Shown here: one piece after another, positions 21,393 through 28,379 of the stretch
Numbering within the stretch: position 1 is the first letter of the stretch
How the letters are laid out: each line of letters opens with the position of its first letter
Assembly: GCF_002072955.1 (NCBI RefSeq)
Contig: NZ_LPUF01000001.1
Span: 1,448,896-1,512,895, forward strand
DNA from: Methyloprofundus sedimenti
GTDB taxonomy: Bacteria > Pseudomonadota > Gammaproteobacteria > Methylococcales > Methylomonadaceae
Reading direction: 5' to 3'
Length of the DNA: 64,000 bases
Position numbers and translations under genes: made by a program
The notes under the pieces: model-generated
Told to the model about the DNA's origin: nothing
Seen by the model: the letters and a program-made list of their open reading frames with translations, nothing else
Databases searched by the model: none

Positions 21393-21426
21393 GTTTCAAC
21401 CCACGCTATCTTTTTCAGATAGCGAC
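21393..21426 (-). repeat. Solitary diverged CRISPR repeat between cas5 and cas3
   Basis: A single 34-nt repeat-like element reads on the minus strand GTCGCTATC, then TGAAAAA, then GATAGCGTGGGTTGAAAC. The first five bases and the final 13 (with one change, A to G) match the array repeat. The inner stem is different in sequence but makes a perfect 7-bp hairpin (CGCTATC with GATAGCG). Kept ends, kept pairing and changed stem letters indicate selection for RNA structure and Cas5 handling, not random decay. It has the same orientation as the array and the cas genes. A minus-strand TATATT at 21449-21454 is a candidate -10 box for its own transcript. Confidence 0.85.
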
Positions 21427-21442
21427 ATTCACTAACATGAAG

Positions 21443-21523
21443 CTAGCGAATATAATGCTGTAATGCTTCAAAAATAGTAAAATCATCACTTTTTTCTTCA
21501 ACCTTGAACAAAACCCGCTTCAT
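21443..21523 (-). CDS. 26-codon mini-ORF upstream of the diverged repeat (toxin candidate)
   Basis: An ATG at 21523 opens 26 codons (MKRVLFKVEE...HYIR) ending at TAG 21443-21445, 16 nt before the diverged repeat. A weak GAG lies about 6-8 nt upstream of the start. The peptide is charged with a few hydrophobic residues, and I recognise no family. Its place between a putative promoter and the crRNA-like element matches the position of creT in CreTA modules, whose toxins are very small RNAs or peptides. It may equally be an untranslated leader. Confidence 0.35.
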   Translation of the reverse strand: MKRVLFKVEEKSDDFTIFEALQHYIR

Positions 21524-21573
21524 ATTTTTCTCGCTAAATTTAAGAAGAAAACACCGTATCACAAATAAAATCT

Positions 21574-21604
21574 TCTATAAATGTTTAGTAAAAATGCTTT
21601 ACAA
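21574..21604 (-). promoter_or_regulatory. Putative promoter overlapped by a Cascade target-like site
   Basis: On the minus strand TTGTAA (21599-21604) and TATAGA (21574-21579) form -35/-10-like boxes with a rather long 19-nt spacing, just past the cas3 coding end. The plus strand over the -10 reads TTC followed by TATAAATGTTT (21573-21586), a protospacer-like match to the guide at 21361-21392 with a type I-C PAM. Binding of Cascade there would cover the -10 box. Confidence 0.4.
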
Positions 21605-23905
21605 AATGCACTCTTCGCCATTTATCAACAACGGATTCGCTTCAGAATTAAAGCCGATATTTTTGTCATACATATTACCGCTTTCCAAAACCAAGAATTG
21701 GTCGCCAAAGCGTTCAGGCTGAACATATTGCAATGCTTTAATTTTAATTAATTCACCAGTTAAATGTTGCGGAACAGAAATCGTATAAACTTGTAAGTTT
21801 CGCGCTAATTTCCCAACACTTTCCCATTCAGGCAAGTTTTTCAATTGTTCAATGCAATCTTTAGCAACATCGTCATATGGCACAATGACGGTTTTCATCG
21901 TCGTGCTAATCATTTTGAATTTTTGTGCCATCCAATCAAATGGTAAGTTTTTAATATTGCTGTCCTGAAGTGTTTTTAAAATATTATGTTTATCTAATTC
22001 ACTGTTCTGCCCGGTTTCTTTTTGCCAATAAACACGAGAGAAATACTCTTTAATTGCTGATATCCCTAATAGGTCGTCCTTAAATTCCGCTATATCCATG
22101 ACTTCTTTCATTTTACTGGCATAAGTTTCTAATTCATTCGGTGGCTTATGATCTTTTGCGGTAAAAATCCAAACGTGACTGTCTTCTTTTTTATTTTTAC
22201 CTTCACGATTACAACGCCCCGCGGCTTGTGCAATCGAATCTAAACCCGCATCAGAACGCATGACGAGTGGAAAATCCACATCCACGCCTGCTTCAATTAA
22301 GGAGGTTGAAACCACGCGGCAAGGTTTGCCTGCATCTAAAGCCTCACGAATTATTTTTAAAACAGCTTTACGATGCACCGCACACATATAGGTTGATAAA
22401 TGAAATGAACCTTCTAAATCAACTATGCCCTGATAAAGCAATTGCGCTTGCCTCCTTGTGTTGACGATACAGAGAATTTGTTCTTCGTTGCGCAAGCATT
22501 GAATAATTGCCGCATCATCTAACTCACCGATATGTGACACAGAAACACGCTGAAAATCTTTGTAGAGCTGCTCTGGATTAATACTGTCCGATTGAGCTAA
22601 TTCGCGCACATTTTGAAAACCGCCTTTGAAGCCGTCTTCCTTCTCTAGCAAAGCAGGCTGTGTCGCAGTACATAACACAATTGAACAAGCATAATTTTTA
22701 GCCAGTTCATCAATCGCTGCCATACAAGGGCGTAATAAGTCTAAAGGCAAGGTTTGCGCTTCGTCTAAAATTATGACGCTATTGGCAATGCGGTGTAATT
22801 TACGGCACTCACTGGGACGATTAGAAAATAACGATTCCATAAATTGAACCGCCGTTGTGACAATAATCGGCGCGTCCCAATTCTCCATTGCCATTTTTAA
22901 CTTGGTTCTGCTGTCGGGATTTTTAATGTCAACGTCATTAAATGCACTGTGATGTTCAATAATGGCGTGCTGATGGTTTTCTCCAAACTGCTTACGAAAA
23001 ACCTCCGCGTTTTGTTCAATAATGCTGGTAAATGGAATGACATAAATAATGCGCCTTTTTTGATAGGTTTCGGCATGATCAAGGGCGAATGCCATTGAAG
23101 TCAACGTTTTGCCGCCGCCTGTTGGCACAGTTAAACTGAATAAACCTGATGAACTTGGATTAAACGTTTTGGCATTGTGTCGCACAGTGGATAAAATGGC
23201 GCTACGTTTTTGATTTATATCGATGTCATTTTGCTGGAAAGCATTGAGAGACTGGTCAAATTGAGTTTTTAATTCCGTAATACTTGGGTATTGTCCTCGT
23301 GCTGACAACGGTTTATTTTCTGCAATTTGGCAAAATTTTTCAGTGTCGAGTCTATCAGCATCCACCAAGCACGAAAAGATCATGCGGAATAAAAAAGACA
23401 CTTGAAAATAATTTTTGATTTTTAAAGGTGGAGTGGATAGTTTTTGAGGTAACAACGGATCAATTTCAGTTTGCCATACTGAATTTAAAATAGGCAAATT
23501 AGGATTATCACAGCGTTGTTTTAATGGCGTAAGTTTTTTATCTTCACGATAATCACCATTGGCAAGCCCCGCATGATGCCCAGCTATAGAATAAGCCATG
23601 AAATAGCCACCATTACCGTATTTATCAAGTGCAATTTTTGCACCCCATGTAGCATGGTCAACGCGTGGATGTTTACCTTCAAGCCGCTGCTGAAACTCTA
23701 CTGTATATTTCCCTAAATCATGCAACAGCCCCGCTATTTTGCCATATTCTGCGCAATTAAAAGCGGCTGCAAATCCTTCTGTAAGTTCACCTACATTCAC
23801 GAGATGTTGCTTTAACGGTTGCCAATCATTTTTATCACTTCGTTCGGTAGAGTGTGCATAAAAAATATTTTTGATTTCTTCATTATCGGCAAGTTGATTC
23901 ATCAT
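21599..23905 (-). CDS. cas3: CRISPR helicase-nuclease Cas3 (type I-C)
   Basis: 768-aa Cas3 with an N-terminal HD nuclease: His34 in KQHLVNVGEL and the His-Asp pair at residues 62-63 in GLLHDLGKYT, then the later His motifs GARVDHATWG-like and AGHHAGL. A superfamily 2 helicase follows, with Walker A PTGGGKT near 263 and motif II DEAQ (VIILDEAQTLP) in place of DEAH, then SLIEAGVDVD and AQAAGRCNREG. Cas3 is recruited by target-bound Cascade and degrades the displaced strand. A ribosome site GGAAAG precedes the start. It is separated from cas5 by 282 bp, unlike the tightly packed genes downstream. Confidence 0.95.
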   Translation of the reverse strand: MMNQLADNEEIKNIFYAHSTERSDKNDWQPLKQHLVNVGELTEGFAAAFNCAEYGKIAGLLHDLGKYTVEFQQRLEGKHPRVDHATWGAKIALDKYGNGGYFMAYSIAGHHAGLANGDYREDKKLTPLKQRCDNPNLPILNSVWQTEIDPLLPQKLSTPPLKIKNYFQVSFLFRMIFSCLVDADRLDTEKFCQIAENKPLSARGQYPSITELKTQFDQSLNAFQQNDIDINQKRSAILSTVRHNAKTFNPSSSGLFSLTVPTGGGKTLTSMAFALDHAETYQKRRIIYVIPFTSIIEQNAEVFRKQFGENHQHAIIEHHSAFNDVDIKNPDSRTKLKMAMENWDAPIIVTTAVQFMESLFSNRPSECRKLHRIANSVIILDEAQTLPLDLLRPCMAAIDELAKNYACSIVLCTATQPALLEKEDGFKGGFQNVRELAQSDSINPEQLYKDFQRVSVSHIGELDDAAIIQCLRNEEQILCIVNTRRQAQLLYQGIVDLEGSFHLSTYMCAVHRKAVLKIIREALDAGKPCRVVSTSLIEAGVDVDFPLVMRSDAGLDSIAQAAGRCNREGKNKKEDSHVWIFTAKDHKPPNELETYASKMKEVMDIAEFKDDLLGISAIKEYFSRVYWQKETGQNSELDKHNILKTLQDSNIKNLPFDWMAQKFKMISTTMKTVIVPYDDVAKDCIEQLKNLPEWESVGKLARNLQVYTISVPQHLTGELIKIKALQYVQPERFGDQFLVLESGNMYDKNIGFNSEANPLLINGEECIL

Positions 23906-23919
23906 TTTTTCTACTTTCC

Positions 23920-24054
23920 TTAATTTGATGCAACTGCACTATATTTACCAAAATCATGCAAAAGTCCTATGAGCTCTCCCGCTTCTGGGACATTAATTTT
24001 AGTGGCTAATTTCTTAGCAATGCCAGCGACTTCTTGTAAATGGGTTGCTACTGT
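23920..24054 (-). pseudogene. Remnant of a second cas3 HD domain
   Basis: The minus strand just upstream of cas3 still reads TVATHLQEVAGIAKKLATK, then EAGELIGLLHDFGKYSAVAS before a stop at 23920-23922. This matches the HD-domain start of Cas3 (the living copy has HLVNVGELTEGF and KIAGLLHDLGKYT) but differs at many residues, so it comes from another cas3 allele. There is no start codon; an in-frame TAG lies just upstream and the rest of the gene is gone. It lies 14 nt before the cas3 ATG, inside its leader. It suggests replacement of a former cas3 by recombination. Confidence 0.75.
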
Positions 24055-24292
24055 TTGTCTACTTTTGTCTACTTTTGTCTATGTTTCTAACATGAGCGAT
24101 ATAGTGAGCGCTTGAGTGAGTTATTGTCATCAATATTTTATTTTGGTATTCATTTAGTGGCAAAGATAGCGTTAAAGTAGCTTGGATATGCAATTCAATA
24201 AAACTGAAAACATTTGTAATCTTTTTAGCGAGTTTTATTCTAATCTTTAGGTTGATTACACTAAACGTCGTTATAGTAATTCAAGTAAGTAA
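24055..24292. other. Non-coding region upstream of cas3
   Basis: It contains 10-bp direct repeats (TTTTGTCTAC, 24056-24080) and AT-rich sequence in which the cas3 promoter is expected. A plus-strand AAACATTTGTA at 24208-24218 is an exact complement of the first 11 bases of the guide-like segment next to cas5; the bases at its PAM side are GAT, not TTC. No gene was seen. Confidence 0.5.
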
Positions 24293-24342
24293 ATATCCGC
24301 CACTAATTTACTTAACCTCTCCTGACCAGCTACATATAAATC
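24293..24342 (-). pseudogene. Degenerate second copy of the tyrosine recombinase 3' end
   Basis: The minus strand encodes QERLSKLVADI followed by TAC, identical in peptide to the end of the recombinase fragment at 24680-25009. The preceding codons carry a stop and a frameshift. About 50 bp align with 24684-24735. This is a second, more decayed copy, about 390 bp from the better one. Confidence 0.7.
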
Positions 24343-24439
24343 TTAGTTATCATCAAGCATGACTGGGAATACGCGTAACATGCCAATCCCTGAGTTATGA
24401 TTCAAACCAAAATTCCAGGTCCATCCAGGCATAATTTGG

Positions 24440-24679
24440 TTATAACAAAACAATCGTTTCATACCCTTTTTTCTGCTTACTATCAATTATCTTTTGTCCC
24501 GCAGTAACAGCCTGTTCTTCAGTATCAAATCAATCTTTACGAACGGTTCCAGGAGATCCGACTCTTCCCCATTCTCGTATTAATGACCATTCATTAAACA
24601 GACCTGGTGTAACATGCATTTGATAAAACCGATGCATGTTTTTGTCGTTATCGTATTGCTCCAGGTACGCGCGGTTCAT
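24440..24679 (-). pseudogene. WGR-domain gene with an internal stop
   Basis: The ATG at 24679 follows directly on the recombinase stop (TAA at 24680-24682). The reading runs MNRAYLEQYDNDKNMHRFYQ, then LIREWGRVGSPGTV, the signature of the WGR domain (nucleic-acid-binding, named for its Trp-Gly-Arg motif). After RKD comes an in-frame TGA (24530-24532), where Trp would be expected, then FDTEEQAVTAGQKI and KQKKGYE, the usual end of the domain. It is therefore a nearly whole WGR domain broken by one stop. Just past it, a 29-codon frame (24343-24432, starting MPGWTWNFGL) remains unexplained. Confidence 0.7.
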
Positions 24680-25009
24680 TTATATATCCGCCACCAACTT
24701 ACTCAACCGCTCCTGCCCAGCATGCGTATAAATCTGCGTGGTGGCAATACTTTCATGCCCCAACAAAGCCTGAATATCGATCAGATGTACATCTTTTTCC
24801 AGCAATCTCGTGGCATAAGTATGCCTTAATTTATGTGCTGTGATTTTTTTATCGATACCGGCTTTATCCACGAGCTTCTTTAAATAAGCCCGTGCTGCGT
24901 GCTGGCCAACAAGTTTGCCGCCAGTTTTTTTAGCAAACAAATATTCTTCGCGGTATTTATCAGCTATAGCGATAGCTAGTATCCGGCCAAAAGACTCTGG
25001 AAGTGGCAA
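24680..25009 (-). pseudogene. Tyrosine recombinase / integrase, C-terminal fragment
   Basis: About 109 aa of the catalytic domain of a phage- or integron-type tyrosine recombinase. The Arg-His motif AHKLRHTYATRLL, the second His in LLGHESIATTQ and the nucleophile Tyr in IYTHAGQERL are present. The N-terminal half, including the first catalytic Arg, is missing: the frame is open upstream only to a TGA near 25030. The first usable start is a TTG at 25007-25009. It probably cannot recombine DNA. Next to it lie the WGR remnant and a palindromic operator-like site. Confidence 0.8.
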
Positions 25010-25196
25010 AACGTAAAAATCTAGTTTTCACGCAAAAAAAGCCTATTAAGGACGACAAAAACACACAGTTACAATATCCTAAACATTAAAATTACGTAAA
25101 ACAAATATTTTAGTAATTTTAGTTGCGTTTTTTGGCTATTTTCTCCTAAAACAGACAAAACTTTAATTTTGTATTAACATAAATATTAATGTGTAA

Positions 25197-25233
25197 AACA
25201 GTTAGCTCTAACTGTTATTAAGTTAGTTCTAAC
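25197..25233. promoter_or_regulatory. Paired palindromic operator-like sites
   Basis: A perfect palindrome AACAGTTAG-CT-CTAACTGTT (25197-25216) is followed by GTTAG-TT-CTAAC (25222-25233). The centres are 21 bp apart, about two helical turns, as for a dimeric repressor binding twice on one face. They lie 29 bp upstream of the small gene at 25262. Confidence 0.55.
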
Positions 25234-25261
25234 CAATTGTTAAGTTATGGGTATTTGAAAA

Positions 25262-25408
25262 ATGGCTATTCCCAATACAGAAAAACAGCAGGGTTATTCA
25301 GCTGTGATCAGTCAGGCATTAAAAGAGCTGGAAATCAGTCTCCCCCCTGCCTCGCAACGGGAAATTATTAGGTATGGTTTGCGGATTATGCAGAACCATA
25401 GACAGTAG
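25262..25408 (+). CDS. Small protein of 48 aa, unknown function
   Basis: The ATG at 25262 opens 48 codons beginning MAIPNTEKQQGYSAVISQAL and ending at TAG 25406-25408. Helix-forming residues dominate (ISQALKELEISL, QREIIRYGLRIM). The paired palindromes just upstream suggest regulated expression. It could be a small DNA-binding or accessory protein of the decayed mobile element beside it, but I do not recognise a family. No strong ribosome site is visible. Confidence 0.4.
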   Translation: MAIPNTEKQQGYSAVISQALKELEISLPPASQREIIRYGLRIMQNHRQ

Positions 25409-25453
25409 GAAGATAGTTCAATAAATCGTGGTATACATTATTAATTTTGAAAC

Positions 25454-25840
25454 ATGAGTCTAAAATCTGAGCGCAATAAAAAGAAAATAGCCAATAAAGT
25501 ACGTAAAGGTTTTAGAGGCTATCCTACCGCTACTATTGCATACTATGGTCCAACCGATAAGAAAGCCACGAAAGTTGTGGTTGGTATTGTTGCAAGCGAA
25601 AATGCTGCTCCGGAACCTATGAAAACCTGGCTGTCTACTGAAGATGTCAGAAAAGACCCTCTAATACTGGAAGGAATATTAGAATTCATCGATTTATATA
25701 GTGTTAAATCCATTGCTATGGTTGATGCTATCATCGGTTGTCCACATCAAGAAGGTATAGATTATCCAGATGGTGAAGAATGCCAAGAATGTTCTTTTTG
25801 GAAAGGGCGAGATAGGTGGTCAGGTAAAAGAATACATTAG
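25454..25840 (+). CDS. Conserved-looking hypothetical protein with Cys/His cluster
   Basis: 128 aa starting MSLKSERNKKKIANKVRKGF. The N-terminus is strongly basic. The middle part (ATKVVVGIVAS ... DVRKDPLILEGILEFI) has beta-alpha character. The C-terminus carries GCPHQEGIDYPDGEECQECSFWKGRDRW, with Cys-x-His and Cys-x-x-Cys that could bind zinc. I recall similar short proteins annotated as hypothetical in gammaproteobacteria but cannot name a function. There is no signal peptide. It stands alone in the decayed region and looks intact. Confidence 0.6.
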   Translation: MSLKSERNKKKIANKVRKGFRGYPTATIAYYGPTDKKATKVVVGIVASENAAPEPMKTWLSTEDVRKDPLILEGILEFIDLYSVKSIAMVDAIIGCPHQEGIDYPDGEECQECSFWKGRDRWSGKRIH

Positions 25841-25877
25841 CCATAATTTATGAAAAAATGACCTGGTCACTACATAA

Positions 25878-26016
25878 CATAACATCACTAAGACACCCGA
25901 AACTGTAACTGATGCAGTGGAATTGCTTCTATCTATTTTGAATAATGAGCAGAAATTAAATATTGCAGCTATGAAGGAAGATGGTCTAATTGATCTGCAC
26001 TTCGGCTTAGGTATGC
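25878..26016 (+). pseudogene. Truncated DUF6794-like gene fragment
   Basis: In-frame codons from 25878 read TPETVTDAVELLLSILNNEQ, then IAAMKEDGLIDLHFGLGMR. This resembles the DUF6794 domain found in small proteins near toxin/immunity genes. No start codon is present upstream (a stop TAA is at 25875), and the conserved end after GLGM is replaced by the palindromic element at 26019. Both ends are therefore lost. Confidence 0.5.
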
Positions 26017-26018
26017 GT

Positions 26019-26088
26019 AACTGGGGGCAGCGTAAACTTAAATTTCAGATGTTTCCAGAATTTAACTTTAGTTATTTTTGCCCCAGTT
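26019..26088. repeat. 70-bp imperfect palindrome, MITE-like
   Basis: Outer arms AACTGGGGGCA and TGCCCCAGTT are inverted, and inner arms TAAACTTAAATT and AATTTAACTTTA pair with one mismatch, around a 13-nt centre. The element starts exactly where the DUF6794 fragment loses its similarity, as expected for an insertion. No second copy was noticed in the window. Confidence 0.5.
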
Positions 26089-26099
26089 ATTTAAGCTAT

Positions 26100-26561
26100 T
26101 CAGTTATTTGCCGGTAAGGGTTCAGGGATAATCGGATCGGTTGGTGCAATAGGGAAATTATCAGGGGGGTTAACTGGCGCAATAGGGAAATACGGGCGTT
26201 GGTTTTGATTGCGTATTTGTTCAGTTTGACGTGCATTTTGTAATACTTGTGCTGTATTTGCCCTGGCGTTCTGAGCGGCAGCGTCGGCTTTTTCTTCCTG
26301 GGCGCGAATCAGGCGCTCTTTATCATCGGCTTCCTGCTGTTGTTGCTTTTGCTCGGCTTGAATGGCTATTTCTCTGTCGAGTTTCTCTATCGCGGCTTTC
26401 TGCTGTTCCGGGCTAATATCTTTTGGCGGTATAAATTCCGTACCACCCTCTTTGCAGGGAAATTGTTGATAACTTATTATGCCATTTTCTTCACATTTAT
26501 AAATTTCTGCATATACAGGTGAAATAGCAAGTATCAGTATGAGTGTAGAGATGATTTTCAT
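26100..26561 (-). CDS. DUF4124 domain secreted protein with coiled coil
   Basis: 153 aa with a signal peptide (MKIISTLILILAISPVYA). A DUF4124 domain follows (IYKCEENGIISYQQFPC, the typical Tyr-Lys-Cys ... Tyr ... Cys spacing). Next is a charged Gln/Glu/Lys-rich helix (about residues 50-110), probably a coiled coil. The tail holds two imperfect repeats of FPIAPxxPPD and FPIAPTDP. It is exported to the periplasm. DUF4124 proteins have no known activity. It is transcribed alone, divergent from dusA. Confidence 0.75.
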   Translation of the reverse strand: MKIISTLILILAISPVYAEIYKCEENGIISYQQFPCKEGGTEFIPPKDISPEQQKAAIEKLDREIAIQAEQKQQQQEADDKERLIRAQEEKADAAAQNARANTAQVLQNARQTEQIRNQNQRPYFPIAPVNPPDNFPIAPTDPIIPEPLPANN

Positions 26562-26797
26562 GGTTAGTATTCTCTGTGTACAATAACGCGATGCTATTGA
26601 TTATGAAAGATAGTCCTATTAAATTGAACTGTACTTCGCGGGATTACTGTTGGCTTAATTATATGCCTAATAATTGCTCAAAGTAATGCTATTTTCTGCA
26701 CAGTCATAATTTCCTGTTTTCAATATCTTGACTGATACTTAGCTGTGTTCGTCACAGGCAATGTCATTTTAAAAATAAACTAAATTTAACGCGAAGT

Positions 26798-27784
26798 ATG
26801 GCACATAATACATCTTTATTTGCAACGCATAAATTCTGCGTTGCCCCTATGCTGGACTGGTCAGACAGGCACTGCCGCTATTTTCATCGCTTAATATCTA
26901 AGCATGCTGTCTTATATACGGAAATGGTTACGACAGGCGCTTTATTAAATGGTGATATAGAGCGTCATCTTGACTTTACTCAGCAAGAGCGTCCAGTGGC
27001 TTTACAATTAGGTGGAAGTGCTGCAAAGGATTTAGCTGTTTGCAGCAAAATGGCACAGGACTATGGGTATGATGAAGTTAATTTAAATGTCGGTTGTCCA
27101 AGTGATCGCGTACAAAATGGATTGTTTGGCGCCTGTTTAATGGCTAAACCCGAGTTGGTCGCAGAGTGTGTTGCTGCCATGCGAAACGCTGTGACTATCC
27201 CAGTTAGCGTTAAGTCCCGCATTGGAATTGATGATCAAGATTCTTATGAGGCGTTAGTTCATTTTATTGGCAGCGTAGCGGCCAGTGGCTGTCATACCTT
27301 TATTATTCATGCACGCAAAGCATGGTTATCAGGGCTTTCTCCTAAACAGAACAGGGAGGTTCCGCCTTTACGTTATGATATGGTAAAGCGGCTTAAGCAG
27401 GACTTTCCTGATCTGGAAATAATTATTAATGGCGGAATTACCAGTTTAGAACAATCAACTGACTTATTACAGAGTGTTGATGGCGTCATGATTGGCCGTG
27501 AAGCGTATCATAATCCTTATCTTTTAGCCGATGTAGATGGTGTGATTTATCAGCAGTCTGGCAAACTTAAAACACGTCATGAAATAGTGGGTGCAATGCT
27601 GCCTTATATACAGCAACAATTAGCAGCCGGCGTCCGGTTACATAGTATAACGCGGCATATGCTGGGTTTGTTTCACGGAATTAAAGGCGCAAGAGCATGG
27701 CGCCGTCATCTAAGTGAACAGGGGCCTAAGATAGGGGCAGATGAGAATGTTATTTTGCGGGCATTAGAATTAGTACAACTATGA
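26798..27784 (+). CDS. dusA: tRNA-dihydrouridine(20/20a) synthase DusA
   Basis: 328-aa FMN-dependent enzyme reducing U20/U20a in tRNA. The N-terminal CVAPMLDWSDRHCRYFHRL is the DusA signature. The catalytic Cys region NLNVGCPSDRVQNGLFGACLM is present, as are the FMN-binding GGI and DGVMIGREAYHNPYLL. Length matches the family. It begins a run with folE and hemH on the same strand, spaced by 34 and 15 nt. Confidence 0.96.
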   Translation: MAHNTSLFATHKFCVAPMLDWSDRHCRYFHRLISKHAVLYTEMVTTGALLNGDIERHLDFTQQERPVALQLGGSAAKDLAVCSKMAQDYGYDEVNLNVGCPSDRVQNGLFGACLMAKPELVAECVAAMRNAVTIPVSVKSRIGIDDQDSYEALVHFIGSVAASGCHTFIIHARKAWLSGLSPKQNREVPPLRYDMVKRLKQDFPDLEIIINGGITSLEQSTDLLQSVDGVMIGREAYHNPYLLADVDGVIYQQSGKLKTRHEIVGAMLPYIQQQLAAGVRLHSITRHMLGLFHGIKGARAWRRHLSEQGPKIGADENVILRALELVQL

Positions 27785-27818
27785 TGTATACTAGCAGGCT
27801 ATTAATTTTTAGAGGCGG

Positions 27819-28364
27819 ATGATGGAAGAGTATTACAGCAAAATTATTGAAGCAATTGGTGAGGATGTGACGCGTGAGGGGTTAGTTGACACTCCTAAAC
27901 GAGCTGCTAAAGCCTTTCGGTTTTTAAATAATGGCTATGAAAAAACCCTTGAAGAAGTATTAAATGGCGCGATTTTTGAAGCCGATACTGAAGATATGGT
28001 GATTGTCAAAGATATTGAGCTGTATTCCTTATGTGAGCATCATTTGTTGCCTTTTGTGGGAAAATGTCATATTGCTTACTTACCCCAAGGCCATGTGTTA
28101 GGCTTATCTAAGCTGGCTAGAATTGTCGATATGTATGCCCGACGTTTGCAGATTCAGGAACGGCTAACCAAACAGATTGCCGATGCAGTTGAAACGGCGG
28201 TTCAAGCTAAAGGGGTTGCTGTGGTGGTTGAGGCTAAACATATGTGCATGATGATGCGCGGCGTTGAAAAGCAGAATTCGGTCATGACCACCTCTGTAAT
28301 GACCGGAATTTTTCGTGATGAAATGAGCACCAGAGCCGAGTTTTTAAGTTTAATTAATCGCTAA
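27819..28364 (+). CDS. folE: GTP cyclohydrolase I (FolE)
   Basis: 181-aa enzyme of the first step of tetrahydrofolate synthesis, converting GTP to dihydroneopterin triphosphate. Zinc ligands are seen in [11 protein letters not shown] and CMMMRGV, with the substrate region [24 protein letters not shown]. An AGAGGCGG ribosome site precedes the ATG; the next in-frame ATG is equally possible. Likely cotranscribed with dusA and hemH. Confidence 0.96.
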   Translation: MMEEYYSKIIEAIGEDVTREGLVDTPKRAAKAFRFLNNGYEKTLEEVLNGAIFEADTEDMVIVKDIELYSLCEHHLLPFVGKCHIAYLPQGHVLGLSKLARIVDMYARRLQIQERLTKQIADAVETAVQAKGVAVVVEAKHMCMMMRGVEKQNSVMTTSVMTGIFRDEMSTRAEFLSLINR

Positions 28365-28379
28365 TCAGGAAGGTGGCAT

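Noticed and set aside
21393-21426. A second CRISPR array
   Set aside because: Only one repeat-like unit exists here, 34 nt long and with a changed stem. It fits a regulatory diverged repeat better than an array.
23906-24120. Guide target with a TTC motif in the immediate cas3 upstream region
   Set aside because: Several TTC triplets were checked by eye (for example those followed by TACTTT or TTGTAAATG), and none match the seed beyond a few bases.
24614-24829. Plus-strand frame of 71 codons over the recombinase and WGR remnants
   Set aside because: The minus strand carries recognisable recombinase and WGR motifs, so this frame is a shadow.
26231-26522. Hydrophobic plus-strand frames opposite the DUF4124 gene
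   Set aside because: They are shadows of the Gln/Glu-rich coding strand, which reads as Leu-rich when reversed.
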